Source of the DNA: a virus
Virus record (IMG/VR): IMGVR_UViG_3300028840_002667
Span: 1-41,263 of that record
DNA: 41,263 nucleotides
Direction: 5' to 3' (one strand)
Each line of letters opens with the position of its first letter. The stretch's first letter is position 1. Below the pieces are notes generated by a model. It searched no databases. It worked only from the letters and a program-made list of their open reading frames with translations, and was not told where the DNA came from. The position numbers and the translations under genes are program-made. Of the stretch, positions 31,363-38,621 are shown one piece after another.

Positions 31363-31875
31363 ATGGGAAAAGTTTATGGGGTGGTAAAATCGAAAGATGA
31401 AACCGACGAAAACGAAATTGAAGATCAGGGCAGGGACCTGGGAACAACCGAGGATAAAAAAGGGGACCCTAATAAAATCAATTTTACTAACCGCCAGATC
31501 CAGGATGTAAAGGCCGCCATGGATTTCGGTATAGGCCCGTTGGCCCAAATTATCGCGGCGACTGGATGGAAATCAAGCGACAAATTCAACATGCTGAAAA
31601 CAATAAAGCATATTACCGAGAGCGCCGAGGCCAAGGCCCTGGGGGAGCATATAGAGCAGATCAAAAAACGCCATGAGGAAAAACAGAAAGAACTCCCGGA
31701 CGAGGAGCGGGTGGCCCTATTGAATAATGATCCGGAATTACAAGAACTGATGGCTTTGCAGAGCGGTTTGAACGGAGAGCGCTTAAACCTGAAAGTACAG
31801 GTAATCCCGGAGCAGGTGAGCGTAGCCGCGATCCTCGGCGCCGAGTGGCTGATTAAAATCGACCTGGTAAACTGA
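31363..31875 (+). CDS. Unrecognised soluble protein, 170 aa
   Basis: Acidic N-terminus (DETDENEIEDQGRDLG) and a mostly helical body (NRQIQDVKAAMDFGIGPLAQ, then a Lys/Glu-rich coiled-coil-like HIEQIKKRHEEKQKELPDEE). It starts after GGAAAGGACG and is followed one base after its stop by a small membrane protein gene. No enzymatic signature or signal peptide. It may be a late accessory or assembly protein. Confidence 0.55.
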   Translation: MGKVYGVVKSKDETDENEIEDQGRDLGTTEDKKGDPNKINFTNRQIQDVKAAMDFGIGPLAQIIAATGWKSSDKFNMLKTIKHITESAEAKALGEHIEQIKKRHEEKQKELPDEERVALLNNDPELQELMALQSGLNGERLNLKVQVIPEQVSVAAILGAEWLIKIDLVN

Positions 31876-31876
31876 C

Positions 31877-32083
31877 ATGAAACAATTACTTTTCGGGGCC
31901 ATAACAAACGCCGTATTACTGGCAATAGCCATAAGCGCCGTACGCCTATGGTTGAACGGCCTTGAAAAGCGGTTAAGGGAAAACATATGCGAGCTGAAAG
32001 ACGAGGATAAAGAATTATGGAACGCCATTAACGCCCATGGCCACAAAGGCCTGGACGTAAACGGATCGAGAGTGACCCGCTAA
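31877..32083 (+). CDS. Small single-TM protein, holin-like candidate
   Basis: 68 aa: one N-terminal hydrophobic segment (LLFGAITNAVLLAIAISAV, residues about 4-24) followed by a charged, coiled-coil-like tail (NGLEKRLRENICELKDEDKE). Size and position beyond the tail genes suit a small holin-like or spanin-related protein, but a single TM segment and a generic tail do not prove it. It overlaps the next gene by one base (TAATG). No strong ribosome-binding site, so it is probably coupled to the upstream gene. Confidence 0.5.
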   Translation: MKQLLFGAITNAVLLAIAISAVRLWLNGLEKRLRENICELKDEDKELWNAINAHGHKGLDVNGSRVTR

Positions 32084-32457
32084 TGATCGAGGACCAAACA
32101 ACAAGTAGCCCGCTATTAACGCCTTTTACAATGGATCAATCGGCTTGGCTGCAGCACCAATTAACCAGTGTAATGATGCGGATGGCCGGGCAGGAAAAGC
32201 GTATGGAAATAGGTAAAAGATGGCTATCTATAACCATAGGGGCGATCCGGGCCAATACCTTCCGTCCGGATCCAGGCGGGGACCTGGATCCGATAAAATT
32301 ACAAATAAACGACGGCCTTAACGCGATTATGAAAACCCTGGATGAAATGGAGGCCGACCGGGATCCGGCCCAGTACATAGGTTTAATGCGCCACCAAGTA
32401 GGCGAGATAAAAAGGATCCGCTGCAAAACCAAAACGACAAAATCCGAGGGGGAATAG
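32083..32457 (+). CDS. Unrecognised soluble protein, 124 aa
   Basis: 124 aa from an ATG overlapping the previous stop. Helical with Met-rich stretches (WLQHQLTSVMMRMAGQEKRM, then NDGLNAIMKTLDEME) and a basic C-terminus (EIKRIRCKTKTTKSEGE). No membrane segment or signal peptide. The DNA carries four GGATCC sites within 190 bp. It lies between a small membrane protein and a lipoprotein. No function is assigned. Confidence 0.5.
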   Translation: MIEDQTTSSPLLTPFTMDQSAWLQHQLTSVMMRMAGQEKRMEIGKRWLSITIGAIRANTFRPDPGGDLDPIKLQINDGLNAIMKTLDEMEADRDPAQYIGLMRHQVGEIKRIRCKTKTTKSEGE

Positions 32458-32461
32458 TGTT

Positions 32462-32842
32462 ATGAAAAAAATTACAATTATCATAATAGGAATTATTATC
32501 ATCATTTCGGGATGCGCCCAGCGCGAAACCCTGATAGACCTTACAGGTGAGGACGTAAAAAATGCCGAGGCCATAAAGGCCATGGCCGAGAACCTATTAA
32601 AAACCTGGCCTATCTATTCCGGGATTCTGGTGGGCGCCCTGGGCGACCGCATGAAGGATCTACCACAGCGGGCCATAGTGGCCATAGCAACACTAGACAG
32701 CCTGGCCATACAGGGGGACTGGACGGATTACGAGCTGGGTTTAAGCCTCGGCCTCCGGGTGCATATAGCCGCCGCTACCGTAACCGAGGCCATAAGATTG
32801 TATGCGCCGGATCTATTGGACGTACTCCCGATGCTATTGTAA
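32462..32842 (+). CDS. Predicted lipoprotein
   Basis: 126 aa with a textbook lipoprotein signal: KK, a run of isoleucines, then ISGC with lipidated C18. The mature protein is helical (DVKNAEAIKAMAENLLKTWP, GILVGALGDRMKDLPQRAIV) and ends hydrophobic. It would be anchored to the inner or outer membrane facing the periplasm. It is the last gene of the rightward late operon before the leftward lysogeny block. A lysis (outer spanin-like) or superinfection role is possible but not shown. Confidence 0.65.
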   Translation: MKKITIIIIGIIIIISGCAQRETLIDLTGEDVKNAEAIKAMAENLLKTWPIYSGILVGALGDRMKDLPQRAIVAIATLDSLAIQGDWTDYELGLSLGLRVHIAAATVTEAIRLYAPDLLDVLPMLL

Positions 32843-32976
32843 AAATGTAATAAAACGAATTTAAAAAGGGGCTGGTTATGCCGGTTCGATGCCATGGGGG
32901 CCGTAATAACCGGACAGGCCGCCGCTGATTTAGATATCTCTTTTCTGCAATCCCCGCATTTTATCAGTTTGTGCAT
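32728..32976 (-). pseudogene. Zinc-ribbon protein remnant
   Basis: On the minus strand, the ATG at 32976 opens MHKLIKCGDCRKEISKSAAA followed by CPV. This is the first half of a common zinc-ribbon pattern (CxxC...CPxCG), but the second CxxC is spoiled (CPVITAP). The frame then runs on antisense through the end of the lipoprotein gene at 32462-32842, which is unlikely to be genuine coding. It directly follows the minus-strand lipoprotein gene. I read it as a truncated or decayed gene; a functional short protein cannot be excluded. Confidence 0.35.
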
Positions 32977-32978
32977 TT

Positions 32979-33383
32979 TTAATCTTGCCACCCTGTTACA
33001 AAACCATCCTCACTATAAACATAAACCGGATAATCTCGGCCATATACATGCTGAATTGTGGTGCCATACCGACTAACAGACCTATTCTCATTATCAGGTA
33101 CGCCCCATGAGGCATATAAGGCACAGACAGACATGCCTATCTTTACTTGTTTTTTATCGATCACTTCCCAATCTAAAATGGTAAATATTTTGCGGTTTTC
33201 TAATTCTCTTCTGACGTTTTCACTTTGTGAAAAACCATAAGCCTTACACAAAATATAATCATCGAATTCCTTTAGGTGTTTTTGATCTAGCATTGATACA
33301 ATGGCAGGGGATCCATAAGTACCTATGCAGGAACCAGCAATAAAAAATATAAATATGGCAAATATGGAATATGTTATTTTCAT
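32979..33383 (-). CDS. BamE-like lipoprotein, lysogenic conversion candidate
   Basis: 134 aa on the same strand as the repressor and 11 bases from it, so expressed in the lysogen. The signal peptide ends AGSC with lipidated C19. The mature C-terminal part (KKQVKIGMSVCALYASWGVP, then GTTIQHVYGR, YVYSEDGFVTGW) has the pattern of SmpA/BamE-type lipoproteins (GMS...WG.P...Y..dG.V..W). A surface or periplasmic lipoprotein made from the repressor operon is a typical superinfection-exclusion or host-fitness gene. That role is inference. The fold call is by pattern. Confidence 0.7.
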   Translation of the reverse strand: MKITYSIFAIFIFFIAGSCIGTYGSPAIVSMLDQKHLKEFDDYILCKAYGFSQSENVRRELENRKIFTILDWEVIDKKQVKIGMSVCALYASWGVPDNENRSVSRYGTTIQHVYGRDYPVYVYSEDGFVTGWQD

Positions 33384-33394
33384 AACGAAATCAC

Positions 33395-33946
33395 CTAAGT
33401 AGTGCTATAGCCTAGCAACTGTTTTAATTCTGCCCAAAACCTATGTCTTTCCGGTGCGGAATCGGGAGGGCTGTAATCCCACATTAATGCGTCAATACGT
33501 CCTATTTTATCCTGGATGTTATCCAATTTTTTTGATAAGTCCGAATACTGTTTAAGAAGTACTGATATCATTTCCGTTATCTCAATATCGACCAATTCGT
33601 CATGTTGCCGCAGGATCTTTATTATTTCTACCTCATGCGGTGTCAGATCCGAAATGGCCAGATAGTCGGTTTCAGGCGGGACCGGGTCATAGGGGTGCGG
33701 TATACCTGTTTCCCCTTTTTCTACGACTGGCGGAGTGATCCAATCAGACGCGGGATAACCCAAATTTTCTATTTTTACAAGACTTGGTTTTCCGATCCTT
33801 CCCCTATTAATCCAATTTGCGATTATAGATAATTCAATCCCTATTTTTTCAGATAATCTAGTTTTCCAGCCATGCTTAATAGGTATGTTTAACAATTTAG
33901 CAAGAGATTTCAAGTCATTTTCAACATCCTTTGAAAACGTTTTCAT
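33395..33946 (-). CDS. CI-like phage repressor
   Basis: About 183 aa from the ATG at 33946 (MKTFSKDVENDLKSL); a TTG at 33967 would add seven residues. The N-terminal domain (LAKLLNIPIKHGWKTRLSEK, IELSIIANWINRGRIGK) is the CI-type HTH seen in phage repressors. The middle is Pro-rich, and the C-terminal half is helical and coiled-coil-like (EMISVLLKQYSDLSKKLDNI), unlike a LexA-type self-cleaving domain. No Ser/Lys protease motif is visible, so induction may not use RecA-driven autocleavage. The divergent early promoter lies inside its 5' region. Confidence 0.8.
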   Translation of the reverse strand: MKTFSKDVENDLKSLAKLLNIPIKHGWKTRLSEKIGIELSIIANWINRGRIGKPSLVKIENLGYPASDWITPPVVEKGETGIPHPYDPVPPETDYLAISDLTPHEVEIIKILRQHDELVDIEITEMISVLLKQYSDLSKKLDNIQDKIGRIDALMWDYSPPDSAPERHRFWAELKQLLGYSTT

Positions 33947-33951
33947 TTTTC

Positions 33952-33981
33952 TTGACAATGTTCTCAATAATTTATTATAAT
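33952..33981 (+). promoter_or_regulatory. Strong early promoter (pR-like)
   Basis: TTGACA (33952-33957), an 18-bp spacer and TATAAT (33976-33981): both hexamers match the sigma70 consensus perfectly. It fires rightward into the Cro-like gene, starting just upstream of the repressor's own coding start. Two 5-bp arms, GCCCG (33985-33989) and CGGGC (34012-34016), form a dyad just downstream that may be an operator. Confidence 0.85.
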
Positions 33982-34024
33982 TTCGCCCGCTGGAAAAAGT
34001 TATTCAAAAGCCGGGCAGGCGGAA

Positions 34025-34315
34025 ATGATTAAAACATATATTTATAACATTTTGAAAGGTTTTTTACCAAAGAATAGCGCAAATCGAATGGCGTTAAAGA
34101 GCCTCCGGGATGCCGGTTTCGAGATGCCGGAGATCCGGAAGGCCTTGTTTGTGCTGAACGGTATCACCATGAAAAGCCTGGCCAACGGGGTAAGCCTGTC
34201 CAGCCTGTCAAACACCGTAAAGGGAACCAGGGTAAATGCCCATTGCCAGGAGATCCTAGCCGCTGCCCTGGACTTGGAGGTAATTGAAATATTCCCGGAC
34301 GCCGGGCCAAATTAA
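34025..34315 (+). CDS. Cro/Ner-like regulator
   Basis: 96 aa, first gene after the early promoter and divergent from the repressor. Residues about 30-90 (ALFVLNGITMKSLANGVSLS, then SNTVKGTRVNAHCQEILAAA and LEVIEIFPD) have a Ner/Nlp-like HTH pattern. The first 25 residues are basic. By position and fold it would oppose the CI-like repressor at the switch. The weak Shine-Dalgarno (AGGCGGAA) is close to the ATG. Confidence 0.72.
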   Translation: MIKTYIYNILKGFLPKNSANRMALKSLRDAGFEMPEIRKALFVLNGITMKSLANGVSLSSLSNTVKGTRVNAHCQEILAAALDLEVIEIFPDAGPN

Positions 34316-34330
34316 TAAAAGGGGCCGATT

Positions 34331-34519
34331 ATGAAAAAGATCACAAGAGAAATTATCATAGATAAAAACCGGTTTAAAGACCTCCATGCCGTCAATTTGA
34401 CATTGGAGGGGCCGGGATCCGGAAACCTGTGGTGGACGGAAAAAATGCATATCGCCGTTAATGAAAAACCGGATCAAAAATGGATCAAGATCAATATTGA
34501 AATCGAATCTATTGAATAA
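34331..34519 (+). CDS. Small early protein, 62 aa
   Basis: 62 aa after AAAAGGGGCCGATT. Contents: MKKITREIIIDKNRFKDLHA, then NLWWTEKMHIAVNEKP and IKINIEIESIE, probably a small beta-rich protein. It lies between the Cro-like and CII-like genes. Not recognised. Confidence 0.5.
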   Translation: MKKITREIIIDKNRFKDLHAVNLTLEGPGSGNLWWTEKMHIAVNEKPDQKWIKINIEIESIE

Positions 34520-34555
34520 CTTACAAAAGGCGGCGGTTGCCCGCAATAGTTAAAT

Positions 34556-35023
34556 ATGAAAGGCATAACCATAACCATGGACAGGATAATAGAGCTGATA
34601 CGGGGGGCGGCGAATACCCACGGCATACCATTGATAGCCGATGAGCTACGAAAACCGGCGCAGACCATACGGAATGATTTGAATGAAACGGGGACCCACA
34701 AGCTGGGCCTCCGCGACGCCGTAGGGATAATCGAGATTACCCGGGACCTCCGGCCGCTGGATCGGATAGAGCGCCGGGTGGGCCGGGTGGCCTTTACCGT
34801 ACCGAAACCGGAAAAGCGAAACATGAAGCCAGTTATGGTGATGATTTCCAGGTTGACAAAGGAATTCAGCGAAAACATGGCTTCCCTGGCCGACGCCATA
34901 GAGGACGGCGTAGTAACGCAGAAAGAGGCCAGGCAATGCCTAAAGGAAAACCGGGAAATGATTGAAGCTGGCCTATTACTCCAGGCATATCTAGAGCAGT
35001 ACTTAAAAATTAAAGAGGTATGA
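34556..35023 (+). CDS. CII/CP76-like regulator
   Basis: 155 aa. The N-terminal half matches the phage CII regulatory family of the CP76 type: DRIIELIRGAANTHGIPLIA, then ELRKPAQTIRNDLNETGTHK with GLRDAVGIIEITRDLRPLDR. The C-terminal half is helical (VMISRLTKEFSENMASLADA). It would influence the lysis-lysogeny choice as a DNA-binding activator. Its gene follows the Cro-like gene in the early operon, as cII follows cro. It overlaps the next open frame by four bases. Confidence 0.75.
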   Translation: MKGITITMDRIIELIRGAANTHGIPLIADELRKPAQTIRNDLNETGTHKLGLRDAVGIIEITRDLRPLDRIERRVGRVAFTVPKPEKRNMKPVMVMISRLTKEFSENMASLADAIEDGVVTQKEARQCLKENREMIEAGLLLQAYLEQYLKIKEV

Positions 35024-35025
35024 CT

Positions 35026-35379
35026 ATGAAAAGGAATGAGGTTTATATTTGTTTGGATTGCGAGGAAATTTTTATACCAGCCAGGAAAGGGGCTACCTGT
35101 CCGGAATGTACAAGCATGATTACTTTACCGCTGGCCCGTTGGGTACCCTCAATAAAAAATGGGGATTTCGAGGCCATGGAGGCGGCCACGGATATTGAAT
35201 TGAAAACCCATACTGGCAGGATGGCCGGTATGGTGGTTGGGAAACTGGAGGCCGAGAAAACAGCCACCATAACAAATACTATAAACGAGATGATAGCGAG
35301 CGAAAAACTGGGGAGGCCATCAATATGGGGCCGAATAAAACAAAAACTATCCGCTGTCCGAAATGCGGCGGCCCGTTAA
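35026..35379 (+). CDS. Zinc-ribbon early protein A
   Basis: 117 aa from the ATG at 35026, chosen because AAAGAGG (35012-35018) is correctly spaced from it and too close to the ATG at 35020. It has an N-terminal zinc ribbon (YICLDCEEIF, then ATCPECTSM) and a helical C-terminal part (GRMAGMVVGKLEAEKTATIT, IWGRIKQKLSAVRN). Probably a small nucleic-acid- or protein-binding early protein. No specific family is recognised. The next gene overlaps it by 55 bases. Confidence 0.6.
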   Translation: MKRNEVYICLDCEEIFIPARKGATCPECTSMITLPLARWVPSIKNGDFEAMEAATDIELKTHTGRMAGMVVGKLEAEKTATITNTINEMIASEKLGRPSIWGRIKQKLSAVRNAAAR

Positions 35380-35594
35380 CCTGGACGAAAGTAACCACCT
35401 ACACGGCCGGAGGGTTTTATGATTGGAGATTGGATATCCGGTGCGTATGCGGGCCGGTTACGGATCCGGAGACGGCCGCCCGGATCCGCGAACGCTACGA
35501 CGAAATGACGGCCCGCCGGATCCGGGCCGAGCAGGAAAATAACCTGAAAAGTGCCCTGGGCCGCCGGGTATATAATTTTTTAAAAAGACGGTAG
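35325..35594 (+). CDS. Zinc-ribbon early protein B
   Basis: 89 aa. Four Cys in two pairs (IRCPKCGGPL and IRCVCGPV) form a zinc ribbon split by TWTKVTTYTAGGFYDWRLD. The C-terminal half is helical and basic (ARIRERYDEMTARRIRAEQE, ending NFLKRR). It overlaps the previous gene by 55 bases and has GGGAGG at 35311-35316. Two adjacent zinc-ribbon proteins suggest a nucleic-acid or transcription-related function, but this is not shown. Confidence 0.6.
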   Translation: MGPNKTKTIRCPKCGGPLTWTKVTTYTAGGFYDWRLDIRCVCGPVTDPETAARIRERYDEMTARRIRAEQENNLKSALGRRVYNFLKRR

Positions 35595-35598
35595 GGCT

Positions 35599-35883
35599 AT
35601 GGATTCCATGGAAAAATTTTTAGGGAGTATCCGCGAAACATACGCCTATAGATGGATACAAACGCTTTCAGATAAAGGCATTAGGGCGCTGGTAATAGCG
35701 CCGGACGGGAGGGAGGTAGAGGTTAATTTACCTCGTAAGCGGGTAAGCATTGACTCGGCCGCGAAACAGATAACCATAGAGCGGTGGTTGGCTGAAAAGG
35801 TGGGCCTGGAAAAACCGATAAACAAACATAAACAAATAACAAACAAACACCATACAGAGGGGGGAATCCATGGCCGAGTATGA
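35599..35883 (+). CDS. Unrecognised early protein, 94 aa
   Basis: 94 aa after GTAGGGCT; an alternative ATG lies three codons downstream. Contents: YAYRWIQTLSDKGIRALVIA, then GREVEVNLPRKRVSIDS, and a Lys/His/Asn-rich C-terminus (PINKHKQITNKHHTEGG). A mixed alpha/beta protein without a recognised motif. It overlaps the next gene by 14 bases in the early operon. Confidence 0.5.
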   Translation: MDSMEKFLGSIRETYAYRWIQTLSDKGIRALVIAPDGREVEVNLPRKRVSIDSAAKQITIERWLAEKVGLEKPINKHKQITNKHHTEGGIHGRV

Positions 35884-36373
35884 AAGGGTAAAACTAACGG
35901 GTTGTACTGGCCTTTGGGCAGCCGTCCTATTCCAGGCGGTAGACGATTACCGGGCCTGGGGCGATAGTCCATATGTATCACGGCAAAAGCGATTGATTGG
36001 CTATCAGGCGGAGACATGGTTGAGAAGCGAATCAACCGAAATGCCCGCCTTTTTGTGGGTCTGTTTGGTCCTGGGCCTGGATCCGGAGGCCGTAAGGAAA
36101 AAGATTTTAAAAGGCGTTAAGAAAACGGAAAAGAAAGATACCGACAAAATAACCGCCATCGGCCTATTGCCGCGAAAAACTAGAGAATCAAATAATCCCA
36201 TAGGGCGATTGATACAGTCATACCGCCGACGCCACAGTATCACCCAAAGGGAGATGGCCCGCCGGGTAGGATGCCCACGGGGCGTTATCGGCCAATTTGA
36301 AGCCCGCCCGGACTACGGACGTACCGGTAGCCGGTACATACCCATTATCGAGGACCTGGTTAATGGCGAATAA
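35870..36373 (+). CDS. XRE-type HTH protein
   Basis: 167 aa after GGGGGGAATCC. The N-terminal half contains RVKLTGCTGLWAAVLFQAVD and YVSRQKRLIGYQAETWLRSE, a module found in phage early proteins. The C-terminal third has an XRE helix-turn-helix (IQSYRRRHSITQREMARRVG, CPRGVIGQFEARPD). It is probably a transcriptional regulator acting late in the early phase. Its stop overlaps the Gp37/Gp68 gene by 11 bases. Target sites are unknown. Confidence 0.68.
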   Translation: MAEYERVKLTGCTGLWAAVLFQAVDDYRAWGDSPYVSRQKRLIGYQAETWLRSESTEMPAFLWVCLVLGLDPEAVRKKILKGVKKTEKKDTDKITAIGLLPRKTRESNNPIGRLIQSYRRRHSITQREMARRVGCPRGVIGQFEARPDYGRTGSRYIPIIEDLVNGE

Positions 36374-37232
36374 AATAGAGTACGTAGATAAGTCCTGGAA
36401 TCCCATACAGGACGTTATAAAGGGCGCCCAGGGCCTGGGCTACCATTGTACCAAGGTTTCCGAGGGCTGTAAAAATTGTTGGGCCGAGCAGATCAACAAT
36501 CGTTTTGGAAACGGCCTCCCGTTTGATACCCGCCCGGCAAATTTTGAGATCATATCCAAAACCCTACTAGAACCAATCAAGCGAAAAAAACCCACCCGCT
36601 ACGCCGTACAATTTATGGGCGACTTATTTCATCCCTATATAACCTTTGAGCAGATCCAAGCAGTGTTTTCTATTATGGCCGTATGCCAACACCATGAGTT
36701 TATGATTTTAACGAAACGCCCTAACACTACGGTTGAGTTATATCGACAATGCGAAATACCGAAACCAAATGACCATATTTGGGTAGGTGTTACGGTAGAA
36801 AACCGGCGGTACGATCATAGAATACTGGGGTTAAAGGAAATACCGGCGGCCAAAAAATTTGTATCCATGGAGCCGCTACTAGGGCCTTTTAATTTCCTCC
36901 CGCCCTGGTTAGAATTCCTGGACCTGGTAATAGTGGGCGGCGAGGCCGGGCCGGGATCCCGGCCGGTACACCCGGACTGGATCCGGAACATACGCGACAA
37001 ATGCGCCGCCGCTGGTGTACCGTTTTTCTTTAAACAGTGGGGCGATTATATTCCGGCCTACGATGCCGGTTACAGATCCGAGGAAAAGGATAGCTGGGGC
37101 CGGGATTTCGGCCAGGCCTGGGCGAAATCCAAAAAGCAATGGCGATTTAGCGACGGTACCCAAATGGTACACGTAGGCAAAAAAGCCGCTGGCCGTACCC
37201 TGGACGGCCGCGAGCATAACGGCGGATTATAA
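36363..37232 (+). CDS. Phage Gp37/Gp68 family (DUF5131) protein
   Basis: 289 aa. The frame is open from 36297, but the ATG at 36363 follows GAGGACC and begins MANKIEYVDKSWNPI, the usual start of this family. Family marks are SWNPIQ, the cysteine motif C29-x6-C36-x2-C39 (CTKVSEGCKNC), HHEFMILTKRPN, and a late GGEAGPGSRPVHPDWI and FFFKQWGD. The three Cys and the likely TIM-barrel recall radical SAM proteins, although the spacing is not the classical CxxxCxxC. The reaction is unknown. It lies between an HTH gene and the integration genes. Confidence 0.88.
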   Translation: MANKIEYVDKSWNPIQDVIKGAQGLGYHCTKVSEGCKNCWAEQINNRFGNGLPFDTRPANFEIISKTLLEPIKRKKPTRYAVQFMGDLFHPYITFEQIQAVFSIMAVCQHHEFMILTKRPNTTVELYRQCEIPKPNDHIWVGVTVENRRYDHRILGLKEIPAAKKFVSMEPLLGPFNFLPPWLEFLDLVIVGGEAGPGSRPVHPDWIRNIRDKCAAAGVPFFFKQWGDYIPAYDAGYRSEEKDSWGRDFGQAWAKSKKQWRFSDGTQMVHVGKKAAGRTLDGREHNGGL

Positions 37233-37234
37233 TT

Positions 37235-37465
37235 TTGCAAAATCAACATAAAAATATTCCTGAAATTATTTATCCTCCATACTCCCTACGGGTAAAGGAC
37301 GCGGCCATACATTTTGGGATAGCGGCCCAAACATTATACCAGTGGGTGAATGATGGAAAACTGATTAGGGGAAAGCATTACTTGAAAATCGGCCGAGCTG
37401 TTTGTATTATCCGAGAGGAGTTTATTAAATTCATGTTTATGGAGGACGGTACAAATGGCGGTTAG
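37235..37465 (+). CDS. Excisionase-like HTH protein
   Basis: 76 aa, beginning at a TTG three bases after the previous stop, without a clear ribosome-binding site. The core (LRVKDAAIHFGIAAQTLYQW, then HYLKIGRAVCIIREEFIKF) is an excisionase/MerR-type winged helix. It overlaps the integrase start by 11 bases, the usual arrangement for xis-int pairs. It would bend attL/attR DNA and favour excision. Confidence 0.75.
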   Translation: MQNQHKNIPEIIYPPYSLRVKDAAIHFGIAAQTLYQWVNDGKLIRGKHYLKIGRAVCIIREEFIKFMFMEDGTNGG

Positions 37466-38621
37466 GGCAAGGGGTAAAATTCTATATATCAATTTCCGGT
37501 GTTACCTCCCGGACGGCCGGAGGGTGCGGTGCGACGAATCAACTGGGTTAACCGATAACAAGAAAAACCGAAAAGCCGCAGAGGCCAAGGACCGGGCTAT
37601 AAAATACCATCTACGGGCGGGAACATTTGATTACCTAACCTATTTCCCCGACGGATCCAAAGCCAAGTACTTTAAAAAGCCTACCAGCGATCTACTTTTT
37701 TCAGACTGGTGGAATCAGTGGCTAGATGAGAAAACCATACGCCCGAATACCGCTAGGGGCTGGAATTCTACCTACCGGGTGCATATCGGCCCGCAATTCG
37801 GACACAGGCCGCTGTCCGAGATAACCGAGCATGAAATACTTGTTTTCCGTAAAACCCTGGAGGGCCGCCTCCAAGGATCCACTATTAACGATAAGATCAT
37901 AAAGCCGTTATGTATGGCCCTATACAGGGCCTTTAAACGCGGCCTTATAGATGCCTATCCTTGTGAGGAGATAGGCCGCCTAGACGAATTACCCGTAGAT
38001 ATCAATCCTCTAAACTTTGGGGAATTGGCCAACCTATTAGATACCCTGAAAAAGAAAAACCGGCCAGCCGAGCATGATCTGATTTTCATATGGAGCCGTA
38101 CCGGCCTACGGCCTGGGGAATTGTGCGCCCTGGAGTGGAAACACGTAGACTATTTCAATGCAAAATTGATGATTAGACAGACCATGTTACCCTCCGGATC
38201 CGTAGGGCCGCCAAAAACAAAACATAGTATACGGGACGTAGACATAAGGCCGGAGGTATCCGACGCTTTTACAAGACAGGAGCAGCGTACCGGCCTGATG
38301 GATTCATACGTATTTCTGACGGCAAGGAATAACCCTTACAGTGATCCCTATCTCCGGAAACGGTTTAGGTTTTGGCTTCGACTGGCCGGGCTATCCTATC
38401 GGCCGCCCAAACAGATACGCCATACCTTTGCTACCCTACACCTGGCCGCCGGTGAAAACATAGGCTGGGTATCAAGGATGCTGGGCCATGCATCCCCCAA
38501 GATTACATGGGATAGGTATTACCGGTTTATCCCCAATCTAACAAGAGACGACGGCAGCGCCTTCGAAACCGAAATCAAGAAGCAAAAAGGTAGCAAACAG
38601 GTAGCAACCAAAAATAAATAA
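37455..38621 (+). CDS. Tyrosine integrase
   Basis: 388-aa site-specific recombinase. An Arg-rich arm-binding start, a core-binding SAM-like domain at about 75-165 (FSDWWNQWLDEKTIRPN), and the catalytic domain at about 185-360. Catalytic residues are R219 (TGLRPGE), Lys in the beta hairpin (K254 or K256), R322 and H345 (LGHASPKIT), and the nucleophile Y355 in DRYYRF. In box II (KQIRHTF) the usual His three residues before the Arg is K319, a less common variant. It lies directly before a candidate attP. Confidence 0.93.
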   Translation: MAVRARGKILYINFRCYLPDGRRVRCDESTGLTDNKKNRKAAEAKDRAIKYHLRAGTFDYLTYFPDGSKAKYFKKPTSDLLFSDWWNQWLDEKTIRPNTARGWNSTYRVHIGPQFGHRPLSEITEHEILVFRKTLEGRLQGSTINDKIIKPLCMALYRAFKRGLIDAYPCEEIGRLDELPVDINPLNFGELANLLDTLKKKNRPAEHDLIFIWSRTGLRPGELCALEWKHVDYFNAKLMIRQTMLPSGSVGPPKTKHSIRDVDIRPEVSDAFTRQEQRTGLMDSYVFLTARNNPYSDPYLRKRFRFWLRLAGLSYRPPKQIRHTFATLHLAAGENIGWVSRMLGHASPKITWDRYYRFIPNLTRDDGSAFETEIKKQKGSKQVATKNK

